Shown: piece by piece, positions 19,005-28,034 of the stretch
How the letters are laid out: each line of letters starts with the position of its first letter
Numbering within the stretch: the stretch's first letter is position 1
Origin: Bifidobacterium coryneforme
GTDB lineage: Bacteria; Actinomycetota; Actinomycetes; Actinomycetales; Bifidobacteriaceae
DNA length: 64,000 bases
Assembly (NCBI RefSeq): GCF_000737865.1
Contig: NZ_CP007287.1
Coordinates: 373,648 to 437,647 of the forward strand
Direction: 5' to 3'
Position numbers and translations under genes: made by a program
The notes under the pieces: generated by a model
Told to the model about the DNA's origin: nothing
Database searches by the model: none
Seen by the model: only the letters and a program-made list of their open reading frames with translations

Positions 19005-19471
19005 GCTCTGTTCGTATGGCCGTCTCTGAGCGACCATGCAACTCTAGAAGCCGATGGCACTGAGAGTGCTGTCGGCTTCCTGCGTACTAGTGTGACTTTT
19101 GCCTGCCCCGTCACGGGTTTTTCCACTCCGACGGTCTGGTTGTTTCCGGGGATGCTATGAGAGCTATGCCTCTATACAAAAGGTCGGTCGCATTGATGGT
19201 GTGACACCGGGCAAGGAGGTTGTGCCGGAAGACGGGTAAGGTAAGAAGGTAGTGACTCTCTTGACCTGGACCCCTGGGGATTAACAGTCATCGACTGAAG
19301 GTGATTGGGGACCTTAATGAGGTCGGTGTTGTGTGCGGGGCACTCTGGCACTGGGGATATGGCGGTTGCTTGTCGTTACGGTTCCGCTGTTCCTGGTCCC
19401 ATGGTTGGTCCGGCTGCGGTCGAGAGGCGTATACGGAGGTTGAATAGGATGATGGATACAAGGGGGCGGCG
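19005..19471 (+). other. 467-bp gap between minor pilin and sortase
   Basis: No open frame here looks like a gene. The main feature is a long hairpin at 19047-19079. The last 60 nt include GTATAC-type AT-rich sequence ahead of the sortase start, which could be a promoter. Nothing else recognisable was seen. Confidence 0.5.
19047..19079 (+). terminator. Long hairpin after the minor pilin (terminator without T-run)
   Basis: GAAGCCGA and GCACT pair with AGTGC and TCGGCTTC around a 3- to 5-nt loop, giving a stem of about 13 bp with one mismatch. It starts 43 nt after the minor pilin stop. CTGCG follows instead of a T-run, so it may protect the 3' end of the message or attenuate read-through into the sortase. 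Confidence 0.55.
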
Positions 19472-20608
19472 ATGACCATGCCGGTGAGGGAGACCGACCA
19501 GAAGGTTGCACCGGATCGGCGCTCTTCGACGGGGGCCGGTAAGGCCAAGCACCGGGTCAAATCCGACCGCAGGTTTGGCTTCATCGAAGTGGTGGTCTTC
19601 CTGATTGGACTGGCCTTGTTCCTGTACCCCCTGGCGGCGGCCTACTTCAACTATGCGGAAACCACCCAGGCCGTCGATGAGTACGAGAACATCGTCAATC
19701 AGCTCACCCCGCAGCAGCGGCAGAAAATGTGGCAGGATGCCAAGCAGTATGATGATGACCTCGGCAAGCCGACCCTGCGAGATCCTTTCCGGTACAAGGA
19801 GATTCAGGAGCCCCTCGGGAGGTATTCCAAGATTCTCAACGTTGATGGGAAGGGGATGATGGCCTACGTCGACATCCCCAAGATCAATGTGAAGCTCCCC
19901 ATTCGCCACGGAACAACCGACGAAGTGCTCAGGGACAGCATAGGTCATATCGCCACCACCCACGTTCCCACGGACAACAGCACGATCCACTCCGTGATTA
20001 CCGGGCACACGGGCGAAGTGGGGCATATCCTCTTCGACAACCTGACCCAGATGAAGAAGGGGGACGTTTTCCAGATTCGCGTTCTGGACAAGCGCATGAG
20101 CTATCAGGTGGACCAGATCAAGGTGATTCTGCCCACCGAGGTCGATGACCTCCAGCCTGTGGCGGGCTCGAACTACGTCACCATGCTGACCTGCACCCCT
20201 TACGGAATCAACTCCCACCGCCTGCTCATCCGTGGCCGGTTCATCGGAGAGAATGTCCCCGCCACCAAGCCTCAGGGGGCTCCCAACTACATGCTCTGGA
20301 TACTCCTGTTGCTCATGATCCTGTGTCTGCTGGCCTGGTACTACCTGTCCAGGCGCCGCAAAGAGTGCAAACAGCATATTGCGAACCTGGACAAGGTCGA
20401 AGCGGGCGGCGGGCAGGATTCCCCCGTTACGGGAGTGTATGGTGCCGACGACGATGGCAGCGCTGGCGAGCCTGACGGCTCCTTAGGGGATGATGGCTCA
20501 TTGATGGACAGTGATCCTCCTGATGGCGACAGTGGGGGCTGGCGACCAGACCTTCCAGGGGTGGAACAGGGCTATGCAAGGAGTCAGGAGGTACATCATG
20601 ACGGATGA
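19472..20608 (+). CDS. srtC: Class C (pilin-polymerising) sortase
   Basis: Membrane transpeptidase that links pilin subunits by joining the LPxTG threonine to the pilin-motif lysine. The 378-aa protein has an N-terminal helix ('VVVFLIGLALFLYPLAAAY'), a class C lid motif DPF at 104-106, catalytic His179 in 'VITGHTGE', Cys241 in 'LTCTPYG' and Arg250 in 'SHRLLIRG', and a second helix near the C-terminus ('YMLWILLLLMILCLLAW') followed by a long acidic cytoplasmic tail. All catalytic residues are present. It is the only sortase in the window and may serve both pilus units. Its stop overlaps the next gene by 11 nt. Confidence 0.95.
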   Translation: MTMPVRETDQKVAPDRRSSTGAGKAKHRVKSDRRFGFIEVVVFLIGLALFLYPLAAAYFNYAETTQAVDEYENIVNQLTPQQRQKMWQDAKQYDDDLGKPTLRDPFRYKEIQEPLGRYSKILNVDGKGMMAYVDIPKINVKLPIRHGTTDEVLRDSIGHIATTHVPTDNSTIHSVITGHTGEVGHILFDNLTQMKKGDVFQIRVLDKRMSYQVDQIKVILPTEVDDLQPVAGSNYVTMLTCTPYGINSHRLLIRGRFIGENVPATKPQGAPNYMLWILLLLMILCLLAWYYLSRRRKECKQHIANLDKVEAGGGQDSPVTGVYGADDDGSAGEPDGSLGDDGSLMDSDPPDGDSGGWRPDLPGVEQGYARSQEVHHDG

Positions 20609-20897
20609 GCAATCGGTGACCGGCATGGACCGGCTCGATGACCATGACCAGGAACTTGGACACAACCGTAATTCCCGGGGTAGGGGGCGACTGTCGCCAG
20701 CGGAGCGACGACGTGCACTGGTCCGTAAGAGGCGCACCTATACCTTCCTGATGTGGGTACTGGCGCTGCTGGCCCTCTTTTTTGCCTGGGCCGCCTTCGG
20801 CATGATGATGCGAATCGGCTTCCTGCCGGTATTCGACCTGGGGTACTCCTGGTTCGATTCCCATATCCTTTATTTCTTCGGCGTCGCCGCCCGCTGA
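20598..20897 (+). CDS. Small membrane protein translationally linked to the sortase
   Basis: A 99-aa protein beginning inside the 3' end of srtC; AGGAGG lies 7 nt upstream of ATG 20598. It has a charged N-terminal half ('RGRGRLSPAERRRALVRKRR') and one strong membrane helix ('FLMWVLALLALFFAWAAFG'), then a short Phe/Tyr-rich C-terminus. I do not recognise a named family. The 11-nt overlap with srtC and the membrane location suggest an accessory role in pilus assembly, but that is inference from context. Confidence 0.7.
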   Translation: MTDEQSVTGMDRLDDHDQELGHNRNSRGRGRLSPAERRRALVRKRRTYTFLMWVLALLALFFAWAAFGMMMRIGFLPVFDLGYSWFDSHILYFFGVAAR

Positions 20898-21055
20898 CCG
20901 GGTCGGCGGCGTAAGGCGATACCCTGCAGAGCGGGTGGAGGCATAGTTGACCACAGAGCGCCTCCTGCCCGGTTCCGGTCCCTGCTGGCCCTAGAATGAG
21001 GTTGACCTCCTGCGGAGCAGGAGTAGGTACCCTTGCAGGGATAGAGGAGCAGATC

Positions 21056-21904
21056 ATGGCCGCAGTACCGGATATCGAACTTGCCGACGGGCGCAGGATT
21101 CCCCAGATTGGGTTGGGCGTGCTCAGGATTGCGGATGACCAGACCGGTCAGGTTGTGGAGTCGGCCCTTTCCTTGGGGTATCGGCACATCGACACCGCTG
21201 CCGGGTATCAGAACGAGGCAGGCGTGGGCAGGGGCCTCAAGGCGGCGGGATATGACACCGGAAGTCGCCGGGAATCCATCTGGCTGACCACCAAGCTTCG
21301 GGATTCCGAGCAGGGTTATGATTCGGCCCTGCGGGCTTTCGACCGGCAGATAGGTCTCCTTGGAACCGATTATGTCGACATGTACATGATTCATTGGCCC
21401 ACGCCCTTTGACTGGCGTGCGGCCGAGACCTGGAAGGCCTTCCAGGAATTGCGGCAACAGCAGAGGGTTCGGACCCTGGGTGTATGCAACTTCCTGGTGG
21501 AGGATCTGGAAAGGCTCCACAGGGAGACAGGGGAGTACCCCGCCGTCAACCAGATCGAGCTGCACCCCACCTGGCAGCAGCGGGATCTGGTGGCCTTCTG
21601 CCGTTCCAGGAAGATTGCCGTGGAGGCATATTCCCCCCTCGCGCGGGGAGCGGATCTGAGCGCCGGTCAGGGAGTGATAGACCGCATAGCAGAGGAAAAA
21701 GGGTGCTCACCGGCCCAGGTTGTGTTGCGGTGGCACATCGAGAACGGGACCATCATCATCCCCAAGTCCGTCCATGCCGAGCGGCAGAAGGAGAATCTGG
21801 ACTTGTTCGGATTCTCCCTGACCGAGCAGGAGCGTGCTGCAATCGATGCCCTGGACGGGCCGGTTCGGGCCGGTCACGACCCGAGGACCTACTCCTACGC
21901 CTGA
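21056..21904 (+). CDS. Aldo/keto reductase
   Basis: NADPH-dependent carbonyl reductase of the AKR superfamily, 282 aa. It carries the family tetrad context: 'YRHIDTAAGYQNEAGVG' (Asp, Tyr), 'IWLTTKLRD' (Lys) and 'DMYMIHWPTPFDW' (His), plus 'AVNQIELHP' and the cofactor-binding 'IIPKSVHAERQKENLDLF'. It resembles the 2,5-diketo-D-gluconate reductase branch, but the natural substrate cannot be inferred. GAGGAG sits 6 nt before ATG 21056, preferred over an upstream in-frame start at 20996. It has no clear operon partner; the HNH nuclease gene follows 42 nt later. Confidence 0.93.
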   Translation: MAAVPDIELADGRRIPQIGLGVLRIADDQTGQVVESALSLGYRHIDTAAGYQNEAGVGRGLKAAGYDTGSRRESIWLTTKLRDSEQGYDSALRAFDRQIGLLGTDYVDMYMIHWPTPFDWRAAETWKAFQELRQQQRVRTLGVCNFLVEDLERLHRETGEYPAVNQIELHPTWQQRDLVAFCRSRKIAVEAYSPLARGADLSAGQGVIDRIAEEKGCSPAQVVLRWHIENGTIIIPKSVHAERQKENLDLFGFSLTEQERAAIDALDGPVRAGHDPRTYSYA

Positions 21905-21946
21905 TGGTCGGGAATCGCTCGTAACCAAGGGGAGGTAGGCATACAG

Positions 21947-22720
21947 ATGGCCCGTCGGTTTGCCGGAAGATACAGGGGTCGGAGAAGGGCCGCCGGCAGT
22001 GCCAGGTTCAGGTCCACGTCGGCCTTGGAGCGGGTTCTTGTCCTCCTCGTCATAGTGGCGATGATCGGAGTGACCATCGGTCTGGTCCTTCCCAGGGTGG
22101 ATGGGACGATCGGGGTGATGACCGGGAGGTACCAGGCAACCGGCGATGCCGCCCAGACCCTGGAAGGACTCCGGGTCCAGGACCGTCCCAGGCCGGGCCG
22201 TCAATACCGCCGGGACTCATTCGGTTTCAAACAGACCGATGTTGATGGCAATGGGTGCAATATCCGCGAGGATGTGCTGACCAGGGATCTGCGCCAGGTG
22301 CGCCATACCACTCCCGGAGGGTGCAAGGTGTCTTCCGGCATCCTGGATGACCCCTATACCGGCAAGACCATCACCTTCATCAGGGGTGAGAGGACCAGTG
22401 CCGATGTTCAAATCGACCATGTGGTGGCCTTGGAAAATGCCTGGAAGTCGGGGGCTGATACCTGGGATACGGCCAGACGGTACCGTTTCGGGAACGACCC
22501 CTACAATCTTCTGGCCGTGGACGGACCAGCCAACCAGGAAAAGGGAAGTGCCTCCGCGGACTATTGGCTTCCGCCCCGTACAGACTATCGGTGCGCCTAT
22601 GTGGCTCGGCAGATCGGCGTCAAGGACAAGTACGGCCTGAGCGTCACCTCAGCCGAAAAGCAGGCCATGATGGGCGTTCTGCATGGTTGCCCCGGCCAGC
22701 CCCTGCCCTCGGATGAGTGA
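21947..22720 (+). CDS. Exported or membrane-anchored HNH-type nuclease (DUF1524/GmrSD C-terminal-like)
   Basis: Predicted extracellular nuclease of 257 aa. A basic N-terminus is followed by one hydrophobic segment (residues about 25-48, 'VLVLLVIVAMIGVTIGLVL') that is a signal anchor or signal peptide. The C-terminal half has the DUF1524 pattern: 'NGCNIREDVLTRDL', 'IDHVVALENAWKSGAD' with the His-Val metal/active site, 'NDPYNLLAVDGPANQEKG' and 'YWLPPRTDYRCAYVARQI'. Such proteins are common in actinobacteria and are thought to degrade external DNA, but the role is not firmly established. GGGGAGG lies 12 nt before ATG 21947. Confidence 0.85.
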   Translation: MARRFAGRYRGRRRAAGSARFRSTSALERVLVLLVIVAMIGVTIGLVLPRVDGTIGVMTGRYQATGDAAQTLEGLRVQDRPRPGRQYRRDSFGFKQTDVDGNGCNIREDVLTRDLRQVRHTTPGGCKVSSGILDDPYTGKTITFIRGERTSADVQIDHVVALENAWKSGADTWDTARRYRFGNDPYNLLAVDGPANQEKGSASADYWLPPRTDYRCAYVARQIGVKDKYGLSVTSAEKQAMMGVLHGCPGQPLPSDE

Positions 22721-22744
22721 GGCCTGATACCGGTCCTCAGGAGG

Positions 22745-24364
22745 TTACCATTTACCAGCGAGCCCGTTGCCGGATTCGAGTTCCGGGGTGTCCTGCCGGT
22801 CTGAGGTGGTGACCGTTTCCTGGGCTGCTGCCTTGGGTGCGGGGGCGTGGATGACGTGGATGTGGCGCAGGACCATCCGGGTCATCTGGCGGCCCGATCC
22901 GGCCCCGTTGCCCCGGACACCGAAGTAGACCAGCAGGACCATGCCCAGGCAGATCAAGGCGGAGATTCTCAGGGCCCACTGGATGCCGAAGATGTTGGAC
23001 GCAACCTGGGTGGACGGACCGCCTCCAAGGGCGGCGTGACGCAGGGTGGTGATGGAATCCATGACGATGACCAGGATGGGGGCCCCAACGGCACCGGCTA
23101 TCTGACGGGCTGTGTTGGTCACTGCCGAACCGGCGGAGACGTCCTTCGGGGCAAGGTTGTTCAAGGACCAGGTGGTCAGGGGCATCAGGGTGAATCCCAT
23201 GCCGATCTGACGTACGAACTGGCAGATGGAGACCAGTCCAATCCAGGTTCCGCTGCCGACCATGCTCAGGGCCACGGTTCCCAGGCAGAGGACGGAACAG
23301 CCGGTCAGGGCCACAGGCCGCGCCCCCCACCGGTCCAGGAGCCGTCCTCCGAGGAACTGGGCGATGGCCGTGCCGATGGCACCGGGCAGCATAACCAGGC
23401 CGCTCATGGTGGCCGAATAACCGCGGTCGGTCTGGATGTACATGGGCAGGATGACCGTAACCGAGCTGAAGGCGAAGAAGGACATGGAGGCGATGATGGT
23501 GCCCACCGTGAAGTTCCTGATCTTCAGCACCCTCAGGTTCAGGAGGGGGCTGGTGTGGTGGAGTTGGCGGAGAACGAACCAGACGATGCCCGCCAGGCCC
23601 ACGATCAGGAATGGCCAGGTCATCAGAGAGGTGATCGGATAGTTCTCGATGTTGGTGAACCCGAACATGAGGCCACCGAAGCCGAATATCGACAGGGCTA
23701 CCGAGAAGAAGTCCGCCTTGATGCTCGTATCGCGCTCGCCGAAGTTGCGTAGACCGCAGATGGAGAGGATCAGGGCCACGGCCCCACAGATGCTCAGGGT
23801 CAGGAAGATGGAGCGCCAGCCGTTGGCGTCGGTCTGCCAGCCTCCCAGGGTGGGCCCTATGGCGGGCGCCACACTCATGGCCAGGCCTACCGTGCCCATG
23901 GCCATGCCGCGCTTGGACAGGGGGTAGATGGAGAAGACCGTGATTTGGAGGACAGGCCACATGGTGCCTGTGCCCACGGCCTCCAGGATACGTCCGAGGA
24001 GAACCAGGGCAAAGGTCTGGGATTGCCAGCTCAGGAGGGACCCCAGGGTGAAGATGGTCATGGAGGTGATGACGATCTCGCGTGTGGAGAAGCGTTTGGT
24101 CAGGAAGCCCGTAAGGGGCACCATGACCCCCATGACCAACTGGAAGACCGAGGTGAGCCACTGGCCGGTGGTCAGTGAAATACCGAACTCATGAACGATG
24201 GTGGGCAGGGCCGAGGCGAGCTGGAGTTGGGTGAAGTTGCCCAGGAAGGTGATGGCGGTGAGGATGGCTAGTGAGATAAAGGCCTCGTGGGTGAGTTTGC
24301 CGTTGATGAAGGCTCCATCCTTGCTGAGGGTCCGCCCTTGCTTGGCGAGCTCCTTCTTCCTCAT
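22745..24364 (-). CDS. MFS drug-efflux transporter, DHA2 (EmrB/QacA) family
   Basis: Proton-driven exporter with about 14 predicted membrane helices in 539 aa. Family signs are 'LPTIVHEFGISLTTGQWL' at the end of helix 1, 'GRILEAVGTGTMWPVLQI' in helix 4 and the motif C-like 'GLAMSVAPAIGPTLGGW' in helix 5. The ATG at 24364 has AAAAGGAAG about 9 nt upstream; an upstream TTG at 24370 is less likely. Transcription is convergent with the HNH gene and divergent from pstS. The substrates are unknown. Confidence 0.92.
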   Translation of the reverse strand: MRKKELAKQGRTLSKDGAFINGKLTHEAFISLAILTAITFLGNFTQLQLASALPTIVHEFGISLTTGQWLTSVFQLVMGVMVPLTGFLTKRFSTREIVITSMTIFTLGSLLSWQSQTFALVLLGRILEAVGTGTMWPVLQITVFSIYPLSKRGMAMGTVGLAMSVAPAIGPTLGGWQTDANGWRSIFLTLSICGAVALILSICGLRNFGERDTSIKADFFSVALSIFGFGGLMFGFTNIENYPITSLMTWPFLIVGLAGIVWFVLRQLHHTSPLLNLRVLKIRNFTVGTIIASMSFFAFSSVTVILPMYIQTDRGYSATMSGLVMLPGAIGTAIAQFLGGRLLDRWGARPVALTGCSVLCLGTVALSMVGSGTWIGLVSICQFVRQIGMGFTLMPLTTWSLNNLAPKDVSAGSAVTNTARQIAGAVGAPILVIVMDSITTLRHAALGGGPSTQVASNIFGIQWALRISALICLGMVLLVYFGVRGNGAGSGRQMTRMVLRHIHVIHAPAPKAAAQETVTTSDRQDTPELESGNGLAGKW

Positions 24365-24750
24365 GCACAACCACTTCCTTTTCCGGCTTGGTCATCTTTG
24401 GTAATCCCCTTGAATGGCTCAGGGTTTGGAACAGGTACCGCCCCTCAGGGGTCTGCATGGCGTCGGGTGACATCGGTGAGTGGATACGCAGAAGGCCGAC
24501 AGAATCAAGACAAACCAGGGCCGGGGAACCGGTCGGGGGTTTGGGGTGGAGTGTCCAACAGGAAGTCAATAATATACCGACCTGTGGATGGTGGCGGTTG
24601 CTTTCCCAAAGGGTGATCAGGGTTTCGCAACGCTGCGTGAGGCCGATTTCCCAGGACCAGCGTTTCCAGTATGCTGATTGGTGTGAGCATCGGTAATCTT
24701 GATTCGGATGTTACCAAGTGAAGAACGATTCGGTGGTTGAGGAAGGCAGC
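24365..24750. other. 386-bp divergent region between the MFS exporter and pstS
   Basis: No gene is supported here. A TATGCT at 24670-24675, with TTTCCC 17 bp upstream, is a weak candidate promoter for the pst operon, and GATTCGG occurs twice (24701 and 24727) near the pstS start. The control regions of both divergent transcripts must lie here, but no Pho-box could be confirmed by eye. Confidence 0.4.
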
Positions 24751-25881
24751 ATGCGTTCACATGTGTTCGGTCGGTCTCTGGCCCTCTTCTTGAGCATGGG
24801 TCTGGTGGTCGGCCTCTCGGCCTGTGGCGACAACGCCCTGCCATCCAGTGGGCAAGGCGGCACGGACCAGAGCCTGAGCGGTGAATTCGCCGGCTCCGGT
24901 GCCTCCTCCCAACAGAGCGCCAACGAGGCCTGGATCGCAGGCTTCCGGCAGAACCACCCCCAGGCGCGCATCTCATATGACCCTTCCGGCTCCGGTGCCG
25001 GGGTCAACGCCTTTCTGAACGGTTCGACCATCTGGGCCGGCTCCGACGCCCCTTTGAGCAAGAGCCAGATCAGGCAATCCGAGGCCATCTGCCAGGATGG
25101 AACGGCCTTCGACCTCCCCGTGTACGCCACCCCCATAGCTGTTGCCTACAACCTTGGCGACGCCGGACTGAACGGACCTGATCGTCATCTGAACATGACG
25201 CCTGAGACCATCGCCCGAATCTTCAGTGGGAAGATAACCAACTGGAAGGACCCGGAACTGGCCAGGCTCAACCCGGGCGCGACCCTGCCCGATCTGCCCA
25301 TCACCGTGGTCCACCGCTCCGACAAGTCAGGTACCACCAAGAGCTTCGTCTCATACCTGCATGATGCCGCCGGATCGGCCTGGCCGTATGCGGTGGGGGA
25401 GAACTGGCCCAACGACCTGGGACAGAGCGCCAAGGGGACTGCGGGCGTGGTCATGACCATGACCCAGGCCCAGGGGACCATAGGGTATGCCGATGCCGCA
25501 CAGACCACCAGTCTGGGATCGGTGGCAGTGAAAGTAGGCAATGGCTGGACGCCCCCATCGGCCAAGGCGGCCGCACTGGTTCTGGACTCCGCCAGGCCCT
25601 CCCCTGATGCCGTGGAGCCCAACCGGGTGGTCCTGGACATCGACCACACCACGGATCAGGCAGGCGCATACCCAATCATGCTGATTTCCTATGACGTTGC
25701 CTGCTCGGTGTACCGGCACGATCAGGACCGGTCCAAGGCCAGGTTCGCCAAGGCTTGGCTCACCTACATCGTCAGCGAGGAGGGCCAGCGCCAGGCTGCG
25801 GCCAACGCCGGCAGTGCCGAGCTGAGCGAGGCCGTCAGGGCCAGGGTCATGGCATCGGTCAAGAAGATCGAGGTGGACTGA
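24751..25881 (+). CDS. pstS: Phosphate ABC transporter, phosphate-binding lipoprotein
   Basis: Captures inorganic phosphate outside the membrane and passes it to PstCA. The 376-aa protein has a lipoprotein signal peptide with lipobox 'LSAC' (Cys near residue 24). Family motifs include 'SYDPSGSGAGVNAFLNG', 'FAGSDAPL'-like 'WAGSDAPLS', 'PVYATPIAVAYN', 'IFSGKITNWKDPE' and 'HRSDKSGTTKSF', which supply the phosphate-binding Ser/Thr/Asp residues. ATG 24751 has GAGGAAGG upstream; an upstream GTG at 24718 would place extra residues before the signal peptide. It is the first gene of pstSCAB and overlaps pstC by one base (TGATG). Confidence 0.96.
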   Translation: MRSHVFGRSLALFLSMGLVVGLSACGDNALPSSGQGGTDQSLSGEFAGSGASSQQSANEAWIAGFRQNHPQARISYDPSGSGAGVNAFLNGSTIWAGSDAPLSKSQIRQSEAICQDGTAFDLPVYATPIAVAYNLGDAGLNGPDRHLNMTPETIARIFSGKITNWKDPELARLNPGATLPDLPITVVHRSDKSGTTKSFVSYLHDAAGSAWPYAVGENWPNDLGQSAKGTAGVVMTMTQAQGTIGYADAAQTTSLGSVAVKVGNGWTPPSAKAAALVLDSARPSPDAVEPNRVVLDIDHTTDQAGAYPIMLISYDVACSVYRHDQDRSKARFAKAWLTYIVSEEGQRQAAANAGSAELSEAVRARVMASVKKIEVD

Positions 25882-26897
25882 TGGGGGACACTGAAAAACC
25901 GATGAAAGACGATGCAGAGGCAGACGAGCGGACCACAGGGGAACAGCCTCCGGCCGGTCAGACGCAAGGCGGGCCCCACTCAGGGGCAAGGGCCGATCGA
26001 ATCTTCCGCTTGTGCGCCCGAGGGGCCGGGATCCTGATTCTCCTGGTCCTGGCGGCCGTGACCCTCTTCCTGATTATCAAGGCCTTCCCGGCCTTTATCG
26101 GGGACGGGGAGCAGCGGACCAGGGCCATCGACTCCCTGAGCGGGGGGAGGGCCTCCGGATTCTGGCAGTATGTGGGGCCACTGGTCTTCGGTACGGTCCT
26201 GATTGCAGGGCTGGCCCTCCTTATGGCTTTCCCGGTGGCTGTGGGCATCGCCCTCTTCATATCCCACTACGCCCCGGCTAAACTCTCCACGGCATTGAGT
26301 TACGTGGTGGACCTTCTGGCAGCCATTCCCTCGGTGGTATATGGACTCTGGGGCGCACTGGTGCTGGTTCCCGGCATCACCGGATTCTGGGGCTGGGTGG
26401 CTAATCACCTTGGCTGGATCCCACTCTTTGCAGGCCCTGTGGCCGCCCCGGCGCGATCGGTCGCGACAGTGGCCCTGGTGCTGGCGGTCATGATTCTGCC
26501 CATCATCACTTCCGTCACCCGTGACATATTCCTCCAGGCGCCGCGTCTCCAGCAGGAGGCCGCCCTGGCACTGGGGGCCACCAAGTGGGAAATGATCCGA
26601 CTGGCGGTACTTCCCTTCGGGCGGTCGGGTATCATCTCCGCCTCCATGCTCGGCCTGGGCCGGGCCCTGGGGGAGACCATGGCCGTTCTGATGATCCTAT
26701 CCCCGGGCTTCAGCTACGCTCTGCGCCTGCTCCGCCCCTCGACCAGTCAGACCATCGCCGCCAACATCGCCTCCCAGTTCCCGGAGGCGGACTCAATCGG
26801 GGTGAGCCTCCTGGTGGCTACCGGTCTGGTCCTCTTCGTCATCACCTTCCTCGTGAACTACCTCGCACGCAGGATCACGTCCAAGGCGGGTGAATGA
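25881..26897 (+). CDS. pstC: Phosphate ABC transporter permease PstC
   Basis: One of two membrane subunits of the high-affinity phosphate importer. The 338-aa protein has a 40-residue polar N-terminus, then about six helices. The ABC-permease EAA-type loop is seen in 'EAALALGATKWEMIRLAVLP' and in the following 'LGRALGETMAV'. 'AAIPSVVYGLWGALVLVP' is typical of PstC. Its start overlaps the pstS stop (TGATG) and its end overlaps pstA (ATGA), indicating translational coupling. Confidence 0.96.
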   Translation: MGDTEKPMKDDAEADERTTGEQPPAGQTQGGPHSGARADRIFRLCARGAGILILLVLAAVTLFLIIKAFPAFIGDGEQRTRAIDSLSGGRASGFWQYVGPLVFGTVLIAGLALLMAFPVAVGIALFISHYAPAKLSTALSYVVDLLAAIPSVVYGLWGALVLVPGITGFWGWVANHLGWIPLFAGPVAAPARSVATVALVLAVMILPIITSVTRDIFLQAPRLQQEAALALGATKWEMIRLAVLPFGRSGIISASMLGLGRALGETMAVLMILSPGFSYALRLLRPSTSQTIAANIASQFPEADSIGVSLLVATGLVLFVITFLVNYLARRITSKAGE

Positions 26898-27967
26898 TGG
26901 ACAAGGCGGACAAGACAACGGCAGGGCTACGGAAGGAAGGTGGGCCGACCATGGGCGACCAGCGGCTTTCCAGCACGTCCTCTCAGGTCAGGACTCCTGA
27001 CGACGGCGCCCTTCCTGTCATCGACTTCGACAAGTTCAAGCCGACCCGCTCATCACTCAGGGCCCGCAAACGCAAGAACCTGGTCATGACCGCCCTGATT
27101 GTGTTCTCCTTCCTGGTGGCACTGGTTCCTCTGGTTTCGGTTCTCTGGGTCAGCCTGGTCAACGGGATGGAACGGCTCAACCTTGACTTCCTGACCCACA
27201 ACATGAGCGGGGTGGTGGGTGGCAACCCCACGGCCACCGGTGGGTACGGCGGCATTCTCCATGCCATCATCGGCACCCTGGAGGTCACTCTGGGAGCCAT
27301 GGTCATCTCCATCCCCATAGGGGTCATGTGTGCGGTCTACCTGGTCGAATACGCCCACGGGAGTCGGCTGGCCAAGGCCATCTCCCTCCTGGTGGACGTG
27401 ATGAGCGGCATCCCCTCGATCGTTGCGGGTCTCTTCGCCTTCTCCATGTTCGCGACCCTGGTCGGCCCGGGAACGGTCAACGGATTCTCCGGATCCGTTG
27501 CGCTCTCCCTCCTGATGATCCCGACCGTGGTCAAGACCTCCGAAGACATGCTGGCTGTGGTTCCCAACGACTTGAGGGAGGCCGCCTATGCCCTGGGCGT
27601 CACCCAGCAAAGGACCATCACCAAAATCGTTCTGCGTACGGCCCTGCCGGGCATCGTCTCCGGTACCATCCTGGCCATAGCCAGGGTCATCGGCGAGACG
27701 GCCCCCCTGCTGATAGCCTCCGGTTTCATCGCCACGACCAACCCCAACCTCTTCTCGGGGAGAATGACCACACTTCCGGTTTACGTCTACAACGAGTACT
27801 CGGAGGGGTTGGCGGTCTGCGGGCCGGGGGCCTCCCCGGGGTGCCTGACCGATATACGCATGCAACGCGCCTGGGCGGCGGCCCTGGTTCTGATCATCAT
27901 CGTCCTCCTGCTCAACCTGCTGGGACGGCTGATTTCACGTATCTTCTCGGTCCAGGAGGCCAAATGA
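26894..27967 (+). CDS. pstA: Phosphate ABC transporter permease PstA
   Basis: Second membrane subunit of the phosphate importer, 357 aa with a longer N-terminus than usual (about 65 polar residues before the first helix). Typical segments are '[20 protein letters not shown]', '[19 protein letters not shown]' (EAA-type loop facing PstB) and '[16 protein letters not shown]'. The first ATG overlaps the pstC stop by 4 nt; a second ATG follows directly at 26897, and internal ATG 26951 is also possible. Confidence 0.95.
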   Translation: MMDKADKTTAGLRKEGGPTMGDQRLSSTSSQVRTPDDGALPVIDFDKFKPTRSSLRARKRKNLVMTALIVFSFLVALVPLVSVLWVSLVNGMERLNLDFLTHNMSGVVGGNPTATGGYGGILHAIIGTLEVTLGAMVISIPIGVMCAVYLVEYAHGSRLAKAISLLVDVMSGIPSIVAGLFAFSMFATLVGPGTVNGFSGSVALSLLMIPTVVKTSEDMLAVVPNDLREAAYALGVTQQRTITKIVLRTALPGIVSGTILAIARVIGETAPLLIASGFIATTNPNLFSGRMTTLPVYVYNEYSEGLAVCGPGASPGCLTDIRMQRAWAAALVLIIIVLLLNLLGRLISRIFSVQEAK

Positions 27968-28034
27968 GGCGAAGAGTAGGGGCCACGGAATCCGGTCCCG
28001 CAACGACAATCGTGATGACCATGGAGGAGACGGC

